From Xiphydria camelus (Eukaryota > Arthropoda > Insecta > Hymenoptera > Xiphydriidae), in assembly GCA_963678675.1 (NCBI GenBank), contig OY783197.1, positions 4,870,400 through 4,934,399 on the forward strand: a stretch of DNA of 64,000 nucleotides. The letters are read 5' to 3'. Shown piece by piece: positions 10,726 through 20,363 of the stretch (the first letter of the stretch is position 1; every line of letters begins with the position of its first letter). Below the pieces are notes generated by a model, which worked only from the letters and a program-made list of their open reading frames with translations, had not been told where the DNA came from and searched no databases. The translations under genes and the position numbers were made by a program.

Positions 10726-11660
10726 TCAGCAAGTTTTCTGTCGAGACGCCCTGCCTTTCTCGTTTGGCTGACTCATTTGAAGCTGCAGTGTCGCCCCAAA
10801 CTTTCGCGTTCGTCGAAGAAGAGCCCCCGCAACCCCTGTCCCTTCTAGTTCACTATTATAACATGTGAGCATTTGCCCTCCATCTTCTCCAATTTGGGCA
10901 CTTGCATGTTTTTCCCCCTCCCCATCCTTCTTACCTACTGGTCCCTCCACGAGGGCTGAGGGTTGTTTCACTTTATTAATACTTCCACTATCGCCGATAC
11001 TCGAATCACCCCCGTTCCCCTGTCCATTTGTTCCTTTCTTCTCACAGATTACACCCGTGAGCACTTGCACTTCACCTCGCCCAGTTTGGCCACTTGCGAG
11101 TTGCCTCCCATTTTTGTTCATCTTACCTCCTAGCTCCTTTATGAGGGCTTGAGGTTGCCCCCCCCTTCCCATTTTCACAGTCACTTTTGCTCGAACACCC
11201 CCTTCCCCTGTCCATTTGCCCCTTTCTCCCCACTGCTCTCACTTGCAAGCATTAGCACTTCACCTCGGCCCGATTGGGCATCTGTGTGTGTCTCCCCATC
11301 CCTGTCCGTCTGGCCTCCGAGTTCCTTTTCAAGGGATTGAGGTTGTTTTGCCCCTTTCTCACTTCCCCTGTCACTCGACACTCGCTCCCCCCCCCCCGAG
11401 CTCGAGCCATCCTCCTTCCCCTGTCCAAGAGTCCCCTCACCGTGGGCTTGCTCAACCCCACTGCACTCTGTCACATTGTGATCACAAGGTTGCCCCCCCT
11501 TAGGGTGTTTACCTATGATCTCAGTCACCTGGGACTGGATTAGAGGGTCTTGAGACAATGCGTCTCGGATATCTGGCGAATCGTCCTCTATTTCACTTGA
11601 CTGCAGTTCCAAATATCCCTCATCTTCGCCTTTGCCACGTGCGCTCGGCTCAGCGTCAGC
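10726..11660 (-). pseudogene. Internally repeated Gly/Glu-rich protein of unknown function
   Basis: Two nearly contiguous minus-strand frames (11612-11181 and 11184-10726) make about 295 residues. Three clear and one weaker unit of about 63 residues repeat the order QPQSLEKELGG ... D-Q-GRGEV ... L ... GEKGANGQGKG: compare QPQALIKELGG with GRGEVQVL, and QPSALVEGPVG. In DNA the period is about 190 bp. No zinc-knuckle, RRM, coiled coil or endonuclease motif is recognisable. Upstream the frame opens after a stop at about 11660 without a good initiator. Because it precedes a non-LTR C-terminus in the same strand, it may be an ORF1-like protein. A captured host exon is the alternative. Confidence 0.5.
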
Positions 11661-11739
11661 CCTTCATTTTGGAGGTGTTCTTGGCACCTTGTCTCTCTTC
11701 TCGAAGGCCTGACAATCGGAAAAAGGCTCAGTATTCTCC

Positions 11740-11959
<220 letters not shown>

Positions 11960-12258
11960 GCGGTTAGGACGCGAACGTTCCTGAATGACATCGAAAACTT
12001 AGTTGTTTTATTGTAGCCCCGCTATGTTTTGAGAGTGTATTTTAGATCTGCAACCCAGCCCTTTTGGCCAGCTTGCATATCTCTTCCACTCCCATCTCTC
12101 TAACCCTTTCCAGGCTAGGAAACGCCTTGCCTATCAGGCGATGTTGAAGAGCCCCCAGTGCTGGACAGTTCAGCAGCAGGTGCTGGGCATCTTCCCTCTC
12201 CTTTTCGCAGTACCGGCATCTATCCGTATCTGAAAGATACAGTCGGGTAGTCAACTAA
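11960..12258 (-). mobile_element. Non-LTR retrotransposon relic NL2, 5'-truncated
   Basis: A 3' fragment of a minus-strand element: about 210 bp of coding 3' end (next entry), about 80 bp of 3' UTR, then the (ATT)n tail. The 5' truncation at about 12258 is abrupt and abuts the R1-like 5' region that runs on the plus strand. Confidence 0.75.
12042..12254 (-). pseudogene. ORF2 C-terminal zinc-knuckle fragment (NL2)
   Basis: 70 residues with CRYCEKEREDAQHLLLNCPA, which fits the C-x2-C-x(7-8)-H-x4-C pattern at the C-terminus of Jockey/R1-like ORF2 proteins, followed by an R-L-G-FPS-type tail. The family normally has reverse transcriptase and endonuclease upstream, and both are lost by 5' truncation. 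The true stop is kept at 12042. Confidence 0.85.
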
Positions 12259-12261
12259 GAG

Positions 12262-13192
12262 CCGGCCGATACCCTTTGGGGATCACCCTAGGTGGCGGGG
12301 TGGTGTGCCACTGGTGTTCCTCCCGACCTTACTGGGGGCCCAAGTCAAGGTGTGAGTAATCGCGCCGAAGGCTGCGTGGCACCAGGGGAGTGGTGTCTTC
12401 AAACGGTACCTTTTGGGCACCAGGCCGCATCCAGTCGTATGCAGGCCTTACACTGGCATCCCGGCTCTGCCAGTACGGACCGTTATTTCCGAGGATACTC
12501 GTGGGACTTGATATAAGTAATAACCAAAATTTAACCGAGGATGTGCAGGCGACGTGTGCGAGAACCCGCTCTAGGAGCGGCTCCTCAAGAGGATCGGCGG
12601 AGACTTTACCCCGCTATGAGAGTTGGGCAACTGATGGTCCTCAGGGTCCTGAGGACATCGTTGTTGAACCCGACGAGGATTTCCTGGCTGGCCTTGAAGA
12701 ACGCGCGAGGCTGGAGATAGACACCCTCGTGACCACCCAGACTGCTCCCCCCCTAAGACACGAGAACAAGGTCTTCGGACCTCCGGGAGGTTGAGATGGC
12801 CCTGCCGGACAATCCGACTGGGGTGGACTCAACTGTTATTCGGAACAGACCGGTTAAGAGGAGGATGAAGCGAATGGCTTCTCCTACTCCTGACTCGGAA
12901 AGTGACCGAGAGGCCATGCCTCCTCCTTCCACCAGGAGGATCATGGCTACTCGAAAAAAGGGAGCCAAAGCATCGCAGTCCGACAGAGAGCGCTCTGACC
13001 TCGAGAAGGGCTCGTCGGAGACTGAGGCCGAGACTGCAGACCTGAGGAATATGGACGCCATCTCTGTGGGTGAGGTCCTAAAAAAGTCGCTGAAGGCCAT
13101 CGAGACCGTTCGATCCAAGAGTGGCCACCTCTAGGGGGGTATGAGCAAGATGCTCAGAATGGCCAGGGAGCACCTGGAGGAGGGTCTAGCCT
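12262..13192 (+). mobile_element. R1-like non-LTR element: 5' UTR and ORF1 start only
   Basis: Plus-strand copy that retains a 5' leader of about 270 bp (rich in GGTGGCGGGGTGG and CCGACC motifs) and the first part of ORF1, then ends in unrelated sequence at about 13192. Keeping a 5' end without the 3' end is unusual for target-primed elements and points to a later deletion or a broken insertion. R1-like assignment rests on the ORF1 style. Confidence 0.6.
12390..13190 (+). pseudogene. Gag-like ORF1 N-terminal region (R1-like), frameshifted
   Basis: The first frame (to 12794) has an acidic/Arg-Ser stretch (RTRSRSGSSRGSAETLPRYE, then a VEPDEDFLAGLEER segment). A frameshift near 12795 moves to a second frame (12796-13134) with basic patches (RPVKRRMKRM) and a helical segment (ISVGEVLKKSLKAIETVRSK). 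This layout matches the poorly conserved N-terminal part of R1-clade gag-like proteins, before the C-terminal zinc-knuckles. The knuckles themselves are not present. Stop codons and the frameshift show that it is dead. Confidence 0.55.
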
Positions 13193-13199
13193 AGGTTAC

Positions 13200-13450
13200 T
13201 CTAGGAGAGTAACAACTTTTGGGCAATAATCTTCAAATTTTGATAAACTTGTGGAATTCATCATCCGTCACATTCGATCGGCTATCCTGGATTTGAGAAT
13301 AGACCGATTTGGACATCAGCATCGTAAAGAGTGACCCCGAAAACCCCAGAGTAACAAGTTTTGTGGCCATTATCTTCAAATTTTGATAAATTTCTGGAAT
13401 TCATAATCCGCCATATTGGGTCTGCCATCTTGAATTCAAGGTCATTCAAG
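13200..13450. repeat. Diverged tandem duplication, unit about 150 bp
   Basis: ATCTTCAAATTTTGATAAA occurs at about 13228 and again at about 13371, with AGAGTAACAAGTTTT before the second and GAGTAACAACTTTT before the first. The end (CCGCCATATTGG, GCCATCTTGAA) resembles the 120 bp unit at 30241-30530, so this is a fragment of the same family. Confidence 0.65.
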
Positions 13451-13995
13451 GTGAAGGATAGTTCCAGGAATTTTCACGCTATTTTTCCCGTTTGAACGCA
13501 TGAATTATTCCTGAAAAAATATTAAATATTAATCGTCCTATGGCTGGTCGATATATCGACCACCAACGGCGTTAAAAAGTTAAGGTAGTTCCTCCGCGAC
13601 GACCTCAACCAAAAGTTACATGCCATGTTCATGTTTAAAATATTGATAATTGGTTTAATTAGTAGTAAATAAAATTAAAAACTACGCAATATTGATTCGG
13701 TACTAATAGATAATACGATGGATATCATTTATTGCCGTAAAATATATTCTATATTGTGTTTTTGATCTACCATCGCTCGTAAACTTTTTGCCGGGACTGT
13801 CCGGGCTTTGCCCCAATACACGAAATAGCTTGTATATACAGACGACGCACTCTTCTGTGTGCATGTGAATGACGCTCGTGACTCGCTGTCCCGTTCCCCC
13901 TCCACGCACTCGTTCGCTTGCAGGCCTTGCAGATATTGGGATCTGACATGTCTCGATACGCCGTCTGGTGGCGAGAAGTAAAACTATTCCTATAG
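13451..13995. other. Unassigned sequence
   Basis: AT-rich, then CpG-moderate from 13770. Minus-strand frames of about 60-68 aa overlap each other in two frames and show no known domain. It contains a short palindrome GTCGATATATCGAC at 13547. Confidence 0.4.
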
Positions 13996-14391
13996 TATAC
14001 CGTTTAGTGGGTTAGCGAGTGACTGGCATTGGATTAATGTATGTATGTCGCGTATTCGCCCAAATGCTTCTCGCATTTGGGCCCTAGACCGGTGCGAGGG
14101 AAAAATTCGACACTCCTTGGGACCCTTTGAGTCATAAATTAGATCCGTGAAAGTTCCTCAATGCCATAGGGTCCCGTGTACTTGTACGTCGGCCGGGACA
14201 TAGGAACCGAGCACTGAAGTTTCCTCGGGATTTACAACACTTAATCCTGCCTTCCGCATTTCCCTGGAAATTTCTTTGCGCTGCGTAGTTAGCACTCCCA
14301 CCCCCGGTCGTAAGAGAAAACTAAAAAAGTCATACAAGCTCCTAGTCGAAGAGCGTCCAGTACGTTCAAAAACTTCGGAGCGAACAGAACA
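13996..14391 (-). pseudogene. Coding-like fragment, unidentified
   Basis: On the minus strand one frame is open from 14391 to a TGA at 14158-14160, then continues open in the same frame to a stop near 13996, giving about 132 codons with one internal stop. Composition looks protein-like (TTQRKEISREMRKAGLSVVN, SYVPADVQVHGTLW, DLIYDSKGPKE), with balanced charged and hydrophobic residues. It has no initiator at the start, so it would be an exon or a broken element gene. I do not recognise the family. A chance open frame is possible because the region is about 48% GC. Confidence 0.35.
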
Positions 14392-15746
14392 TTATTATAT
14401 TATTAAAAATTATACCTTATTCATATGTTGAATTAATAGAAAAATGGAAGGTGTAAGATACCTGCCCAAGAGGAAATCGCATTCATAGTTAAAGCCATTC
14501 GTAAATGTTCGGAAGACCAAACATAAAATAGTTTGAGGAGAGAAAGGGAATGGAATCGGAATCCAGGAAAGAACGCTGTTGCGACGAAGGAGTAGACAGA
14601 AGCGACGAAACTGGAGAGAGAGGGTTGTAGTTTGGTAAATACGTAGATTTTATTTTCGGGTTAACAACGAATGTCCGGGAATACTTAGAATGAGTGCGAT
14701 GCTTGCATAAATGAGGAGCAGGAGGAGATACGAACACGATAGGTAACGAATTTTTCACGACTGCTGGGAAACGGCTCGCAAGGAAGGGGTATGCTTCAGC
14801 ATAAGGGCGGGTTTTTTCCATTTCACGATGTGAGAAGAAAGTTTCGAGAAAGTGGAAGAGTAAAAACGTGAAAAAGACTCCGGGGTTGCGCGCAGATACG
14901 TCGACGTTCCGTGATGCGCCCGTCCAGGGACAGGCATATGCGCGTCTCGAAGGCTGAATTTATATTTATGGGAGGTCAACCCTGGCCGATAACGGAGGGC
15001 AAAGGGTGCTCATGTCCTCCCGCGAGTCTAGTGTAAGTTAGGAAGGATTCGCGGAGCCCTGCGCGTGCCAAAACAATAAATAATGACTTCACTCCCATAA
15101 GACTCTGTGTCGGTAGAGTATACTCATTTCGACCATATTGAATTTTTCGAACTAAGCTCCTCCCCCATGTCAGATCCCAATATGCTATACGACCAAAATT
15201 GTGAGGGCTTCTCATGGTTATATCTTGGAAACTAGATGGTGAATCATTCTCATTTTTTTTTTCACATTATTCGTGATATCCTACTCTACCTTATCCTCGT
15301 TTTTTATCAACTTCTTAATTTTAGTTTTGACGTTAGAATTAATGACGCACTGTTTTGCCCATCATAACGTATTTGTTACGTGTAAATCAAGCCAACTTCA
15401 AGTGTAAATATCTCAGGTTTGGGATGGTCAAACTTATTTAAATTACACAGATGTTTGGATAATGCATTAAATAACATATATGTCAAATTTCAACCATTTC
15501 TTAATTCAACGATCTCGTGGAGGTACTACCTTAAGGACGTTCATCGGCTCTAGTCGCAACCAAAAGTTTAGTCGCTTCTTCTATACTCTTTCCCTATAGC
15601 GCGCCCTTCTTCATACTTTACAACTCTTATCGTAGATTGTACATACTAACACTAATGTGGAAGCCTGCGTCCTATATGTATACTCTCATACTAGCGCACG
15701 TTGAAAGAAGCGAAGATCGCTACTCTCCTTTCCATAGAGCGATGCG
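14392..15746. other. Unassigned sequence, purine-rich in part
   Basis: 14480-14900 is rich in GAGA/GGAA on the plus strand, which produces long serine/proline-rich minus-strand frames (14821-14489, 14979-14755) without a known domain. 15220-15545 contains the phrase ATTAAATAACATATATGTCAAATTTCAA, whose relative at 16419-16440 suggests an old direct repeat flanking the element at 15750. Confidence 0.4.
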
Positions 15747-15749
15747 TTA

Positions 15750-16131
15750 AGGTTGGGACACACATTACCGGGCCGTACCAGGGTCGAGCACGGCCGAAGA
15801 GGAAGAAATGGTCAGAACCCTTGCACGGCGCGTGTATCTAGGAACCACACATGTCCGTCAGTCGTCAGTTGCCTTGGACACTGCTAGGTTGATTGCACTA
15901 AAATACGTAAATTACAGAAACAAGAGAAGCGCGGCCGGACCGTCACCGTGAAAAAGTAAAACTGAACTAACTGACCCGGCCCGGTGATGGTCCGTTGGCG
16001 ACGCCCGGTCACGGCTCGGTAAAGTGAGAACAAAAGCATTTGATTCTATTGGACAGATCATCCGCCGGACGACGGACGATACTCGGCCGTGCTCCGGCCC
16101 TGGCACGGCCTGGTAATGTGTGTCCCGACCT
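15750..16131. mobile_element. Miniature element, 382 bp, TTA target duplication
   Basis: TIRs of about 50 bp start AGGTTGGGACACACATTACC (15750) and, on the minus strand from 16131, AGGTCGGGACACACATTACC. The 3 bp TTA is present at 15747-15749 and 16132-16134. A 3 bp TWA duplication is typical of PIF/Harbinger elements. The interior is GC-rich with no transposase, so it would be mobilised in trans. Confidence 0.85.
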
Positions 16132-16476
16132 TTAAAAATATTGTCAAGTTAAGTACTTTGTATTACAATTACGCAAAAACGGTATGGCTGGGTATCCCTA
16201 TCTTGTAATATGTCATTCCTAACATCATCATGCATCATATATTAGTTTTTTAGCAAAATGTATAGACAATTTCTGCTGTTATAAATGAAAACAGCCCTCT
16301 AGCTTGTGTTTTGCCTATACCTTGCATGTTAAAACTCCCAACTTTGAAAGTGAACATCTCCACTTTGGTATGGGCACGGTTCTAATATTTTGATAGATGT
16401 ATAGATAGAACTATTAATAACATATGGTCTAAATTTCAAGCAAATGTATAGAAAATTGATTAGCCGATGAACCTCC
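16132..16476. other. Unassigned AT-rich spacer
   Basis: AT-rich with no convincing frame. It shows diverged similarity to 15370-15540 in the same orientation (AATAACATAT, AAATTTCAA, CCTTAAGG), consistent with an older repeat split by the insertion at 15750. Confidence 0.4.
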
Positions 16477-16480
16477 TTAA

Positions 16481-17203
16481 GGGTATTACTGTCTAGACGC
16501 TTCAAAAATTCGATTTTTTTTGAATTTTTTTATAATTTGGGGGTTTGAGAATGTGTCTTAAAAAAATACTAATTTGAAATTCGTAGAACTCCCATAGTTA
16601 CAAAGGCTTAAAGGCTGCGGTGTGTTGGGGCGCAGCAGGTAGTCATCAACTTTAAACGCGTTTTTCTCGAAACGACATTTTTCAAGTCGGGCGCACGTTT
16701 TTCTCAAAAACTATTGGACCGATTGACTTCTGGTTTTGCACACATTTCGAGGGAACCTTCACCTATGGTCTGAACTAGAATAATACCGATAGCTTGAATA
16801 TTTTAGCCCTGCTCTCATGTTTTAGTTGACAATTTTTCGGGAAAATTAAACTTTAATCTTCAAACAGCTGCGATTGCGATAAAAAATTTCGTACCTACTT
16901 AGTTCTAGTTCAGACGATAACTGCATTCATATAGATTAAAAAAAAAATTTGTTCTTCTGTCTCAGACGACTAGGACCGCCACAATATGGTCGCCCGATTG
17001 GACGAGCGTCTCACGCCACGATCTGCATAACAGCGCATAACTTGTATATATTCCAATAAAATATTTTATAAAAATTTGTGTTGTTAGTTGAAACGTGTCT
17101 TATTATGCGTCAAAGACCCCGGCACTCTGTAGGTTTGATAGTTTTCGAAAAATTAATTCCTAAAAATTACATTAAAAACAAGCGTCTAGACAGTAATACC
17201 CCC
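16481..17203. mobile_element. Non-autonomous element, 723 bp, TTAA target duplication
   Basis: TIRs read GGGTATTACTGTCTAGACGC at the left and, on the other strand, GGGGGTATTACTGTCTAGAC at the right. TTAA lies at 16477-16480 and 17204-17207. A TTAA duplication is made by piggyBac and Kolobok transposases. The G-rich start fits Kolobok better than piggyBac, which starts CC. The interior has an inner inverted pair (GAACTAGAATAAT at about 16772 and its relative at about 16901) and no transposase. Confidence 0.85.
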
Positions 17204-17207
17204 TTAA

Positions 17208-17540
17208 CCCGCGCGCGACAGAGTTCCCTCCAGCGCTCAGCGAAATTTACTCTCGTAGGTACTTTGAGCGCAAATATCTCACTAACTGTTCAACAGATGG
17301 GTATTTCATTTCATGTTTTTGATTAGTCTCGATAAACTCTACAGTTTTTGTAAGGATAAAAATATCAAGTTTCACGTAAAAAAGTGAAATTAACTTTCAT
17401 ACTTTGTAAATAATACCTACATGTTAGTAAGTTAAATGCATCATATCGACGCAAAACAACTTTTGTTCAGAACACCTGTTCATAAAATGACATAACGGAA
17501 ATAAGCAGGATGACTATCCCTAATGGAACGCCCTGTACCT
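17208..17540 (-). repeat. Repeat fragment shared with 8735-8947 (inverted)
   Basis: Read on the minus strand from 17540, the segment matches the fragment at 8735 in order: GTTCCATT, CATCCTG, GTCATTTTATGAACA, AAAAGTTGTT, and GTTTATCGAGACTA. This copy extends about 70 bp further. No coding content. Confidence 0.6.
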
Positions 17541-18060
17541 ATAGATACCTGAAACCGCGCGCAACCGGAACTCGAGATCCGTTTACGCAAGAGATTCGAA
17601 GGCGCTTGGCCTCTCTCTCCCTCAAGATCCTCGTGGGTGCGGAGCACGCGCCGCAATCGTCGGAGGGCGAATCGCGCGCGCGACGACAGTCGATTGAAAG
17701 TTCGAACTCATATCTAGCGAGGACGAGGGAGGGATAGGAGTCGAGACGTACGAATAAGGAAAGATGCGTCGATCTCCGCACGGCGGCCATGGCTCGGTCG
17801 CCTCCGATGCGGGCTCCTTCGACGCGCGAGCAGCCGCTACAGCCGTCATCTCGCGGGAACGTTCCGTTAGACCGATCCCGCGCGGAATAGTTCCCGTGTG
17901 TAGCGGTGCCGGTCGTCTCCGTTCGACGACGCGTTCCTCGCCGTTATCCCTGTACGCGGATCCCGGAAAAAATGCCTGTTTCTCGACGTTGACGAGTATA
18001 GTCGCCCCTCTCACGCGCGATAGGAGACGCATGAGGCGCGGTGTATTTGGTATTAGCACA
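17541..18060. other. CpG-rich block
   Basis: About 520 bp with very frequent CG dinucleotides. Long frames on both strands (for instance 18074-17622 minus, 150 aa) have no recognisable domain and are expected from low stop density. Confidence 0.6.
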
Positions 18061-18347
18061 TAAAAGATATTCATATTTTTAAATTCAATTTGTAATCTGC
18101 ATACATATTTGATGTCACGCTAAAAAAATTTCCGAAAAAATAATTATTCGCAAAATTATAAGTGCGTTTCTTTCGACAAGATTATGACGTCGTCGAAGAG
18201 TCACTCTCTTAATCTTAATCCGTAAAAATAATTGAGAATCAGTGTATAGACTTTTCACTGATTTTCAGTGATTTTCACTGATTTCGATTAAGAGAGCAGA
18301 GACGCATTTATGTCGTACGAATGCTAGGGAAATACGAGTAGTATTAC
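18061..18347. other. AT-rich spacer with small inverted motifs
   Basis: Contains CACTGATTTTCAGTG and related short palindromes at about 18256-18290. Nothing else recognised. Confidence 0.4.
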
Positions 18348-18609
18348 ACTGAGAAAAAACCCTTCGCCTATTTAACAAAAATCCTTGGGATAATGATCAA
18401 ACCATTTGGTGAAATATTGACAATCCATCTGCTTGATTAAATTGACCAATTTTTGGTTAGAATAACTAAACGTTTAGTTGGAATAACTAAATATTTGGTT
18501 AGAATAACTAAATATTTGGTTAAACTTTTGAACCAGTATTTTGGTTAGAAGAACTGAACGCATTTTACTAGATGCGTTCTGTCATTTCAACTTAATTATT
18601 TTTCTCAGT
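18348..18609. mobile_element. Miniature element family A, copy 2
   Basis: TIR ACTGAGAAAA at 18348 and TTTTCTCAGT ending at 18609. The interior has repeated GGTTAGAATAACTAAA units and ACCATTTGGTGAAATATT, matching the copies at 8949, 49863 and 56053 on one strand or the other. Confidence 0.8.
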
Positions 18610-18860
18610 ATACACACGGAAAAAAATGATTTTGCAGTTTTAAATAAATTAGGTTTTGCTGATATTGGTTTTAAATGAATTAGGTTTTGCTGTATATTGC
18701 TGCAACAAATACGGCGATTAGTTTGAATCACATAATAATGTAAATTTACCGATTTATTTAATAATAGTTATTTCTTCACATTCATACGGCAAAATAAACA
18801 TAAACTTTAGAACAACAAATTATTGTAATTTATGTGAACGTTGTGACGATCACACAAGCC
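18610..18860. repeat. AT-rich miniature-element fragment
   Basis: Starts ACACACGGAAAAAAATGATT and contains a duplicated TTAGGTTTTGCTG (about 18648 and 18681). It resembles the CACGG/CTGAGAAAAA-type ends seen elsewhere in the window, but the right end is not clear. Confidence 0.4.
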
Positions 18861-19771
18861 TATCATAAATTTCGTAAACTCTCGTTGCAGATTCTCTGCA
18901 GAAATCGAGCTTCACGCACGAGAGGAGACGCGTCCGGACGAAAGCTCCGACCTGGGAGGGCCGCGTCGTCTCGTCGGGCGATAGGATCCGTTCTCCTGTG
19001 AATTAGTAAGCAGCCGGGAAAGACGTTTCTCGTCCGTCTTCCTCGTTAACTAGCTCGCATAATCCGTGCGCGCGCGCGCGCGCACAGCTTCTCTGATTGA
19101 TTGCCACAGAGCGGTCGGCTGCGCTCCATTAGCGACGGCGACTGCAACGGCCTCGGGGAGGAAGGAAGAGGCCGTCCCGCAAACGCAGCTCTACTCGCGC
19201 GCCTTCGGGCGAATATCGCGACGATGATCGGGTACCCGCCCAGCGCGCGCGCGTCCACATCACAAGTGCTGCGCGGGGTGAGCCGAACGGAAGGAAGCGA
19301 TAGAGCGATCGACGGAACGCCGTCTCTGGGAATTTCGTCGACGAAACGGGGAGCGAGAGCATCCGCACTCGTTCGCGAATCACAAACGCGGTTTGAGAAC
19401 GCTATCAACGTGGATGAGACGACGGATGGACGGCGGGAACGTTCGCGATCGCCGACCCGTTATCCGGATGATAATAAGTCGAGGGCAAGCGGCGCGGGGA
19501 GCGAGTTTAAAGAGAGAGAGACAGAGTAGAGCGGAGCGGAATGCCGGCTTAATCGGGGGACACACGCCGCGCGCAATAATTTAACCGAGATCCGAGCGAG
19601 CGAGGGGGCTATCATCGGTCGACTACTCTAATCGCCATGGGAACCCGCTCCTTCGACGCCGTGCTCGTTCGTTACTTCCCGTGGTTGAGCGAGCGCGATT
19701 TATATTCGAAGGCACGACTAACGGGATCGACCATATTGGCGATAATTAGACGAAATCACTCGACGAGGCTC

Positions 19772-19835
<64 letters not shown>

Positions 19836-19910
19836 TATCGTCGTCTTCGTCGTCGTCCGCTTCCTGGCGTCAAAGACGAAGTCCAAAGTCGTCCGCCATG
19901 TACTCGACGC
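18861..19910. other. CpG-rich block with simple repeats
   Basis: CpG-rich from about 18890 to 19910. It includes a (GC)n run at 19069-19083 and a GTC/GTT triplet tract (next entry). Frames such as 19101-19529 plus (142 aa) lack any recognisable domain. Confidence 0.6.
19770..19858. repeat. (GTC)n/(GTT) triplet microsatellite
   Basis: About 90 bp of CGTCGT and GTTGTC triplets. It gives poly-Val, poly-Ser or poly-Asp translations depending on frame, which explains the low-complexity open frames here. Confidence 0.95.
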
Positions 19911-20359
19911 CCGAGTAGAAATTTGGATCGGCTGAAGGTCGGGTCACTGTTGGGTTTGGTGTCCAATATCGGCATTCAATATTGTAATTTCCAATTTGAA
20001 TATTAGGAAAACGTTGAATGCCAATATCGTATTAATATATTGAAAAATTTATTGGGACTAATATCAAAACAGGATTCATTATTTGTCTCAAGTATTTATA
20101 TTGGCCGAGGATCGAAAAGTTGTCAATAACGATTGATCAGATTGCCAATAAAGAAAAATATTTTCCTGATATTAACATCTAACAATGGGCCAAGATATTT
20201 GTCTAAGCTTTGGCCAAGTCATATAAGACATGACGCACCATTGGACCAACTAAGAGCCGATCATATTATTGCCTCAGTATAGATATCCAGTATTTATAAT
20301 GTTCACCAATATTGGTCTAAGGATGAGCATTGAAAAGCCTATTCAAACTTCTATTTGGG
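19911..20359. mobile_element. Family E element, short (internally deleted) copy
   Basis: TIRs CCGAGTAGAAATTTGGATCG at 19911 and, on the minus strand from 20359, CCCAAATAGAAGTTTGAATA. The right half matches the right half of the longer copy at 20364-21905 (TTGTTAGATGTTAATAT, GGCCAATATAAAT, ACTTGGCCAAAGCTTAGAC on the minus strand). It ends only a few bases before the next copy, so two family members are adjacent. No coding frame recognised. Confidence 0.75.
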
Positions 20360-20363
20360 GAGC

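Noticed and set aside
14489..14979. Serine/proline-rich minus-strand frames
   Set aside because: They arise from GAGA/GGAA-rich plus-strand sequence, overlap in different frames and show no domain.
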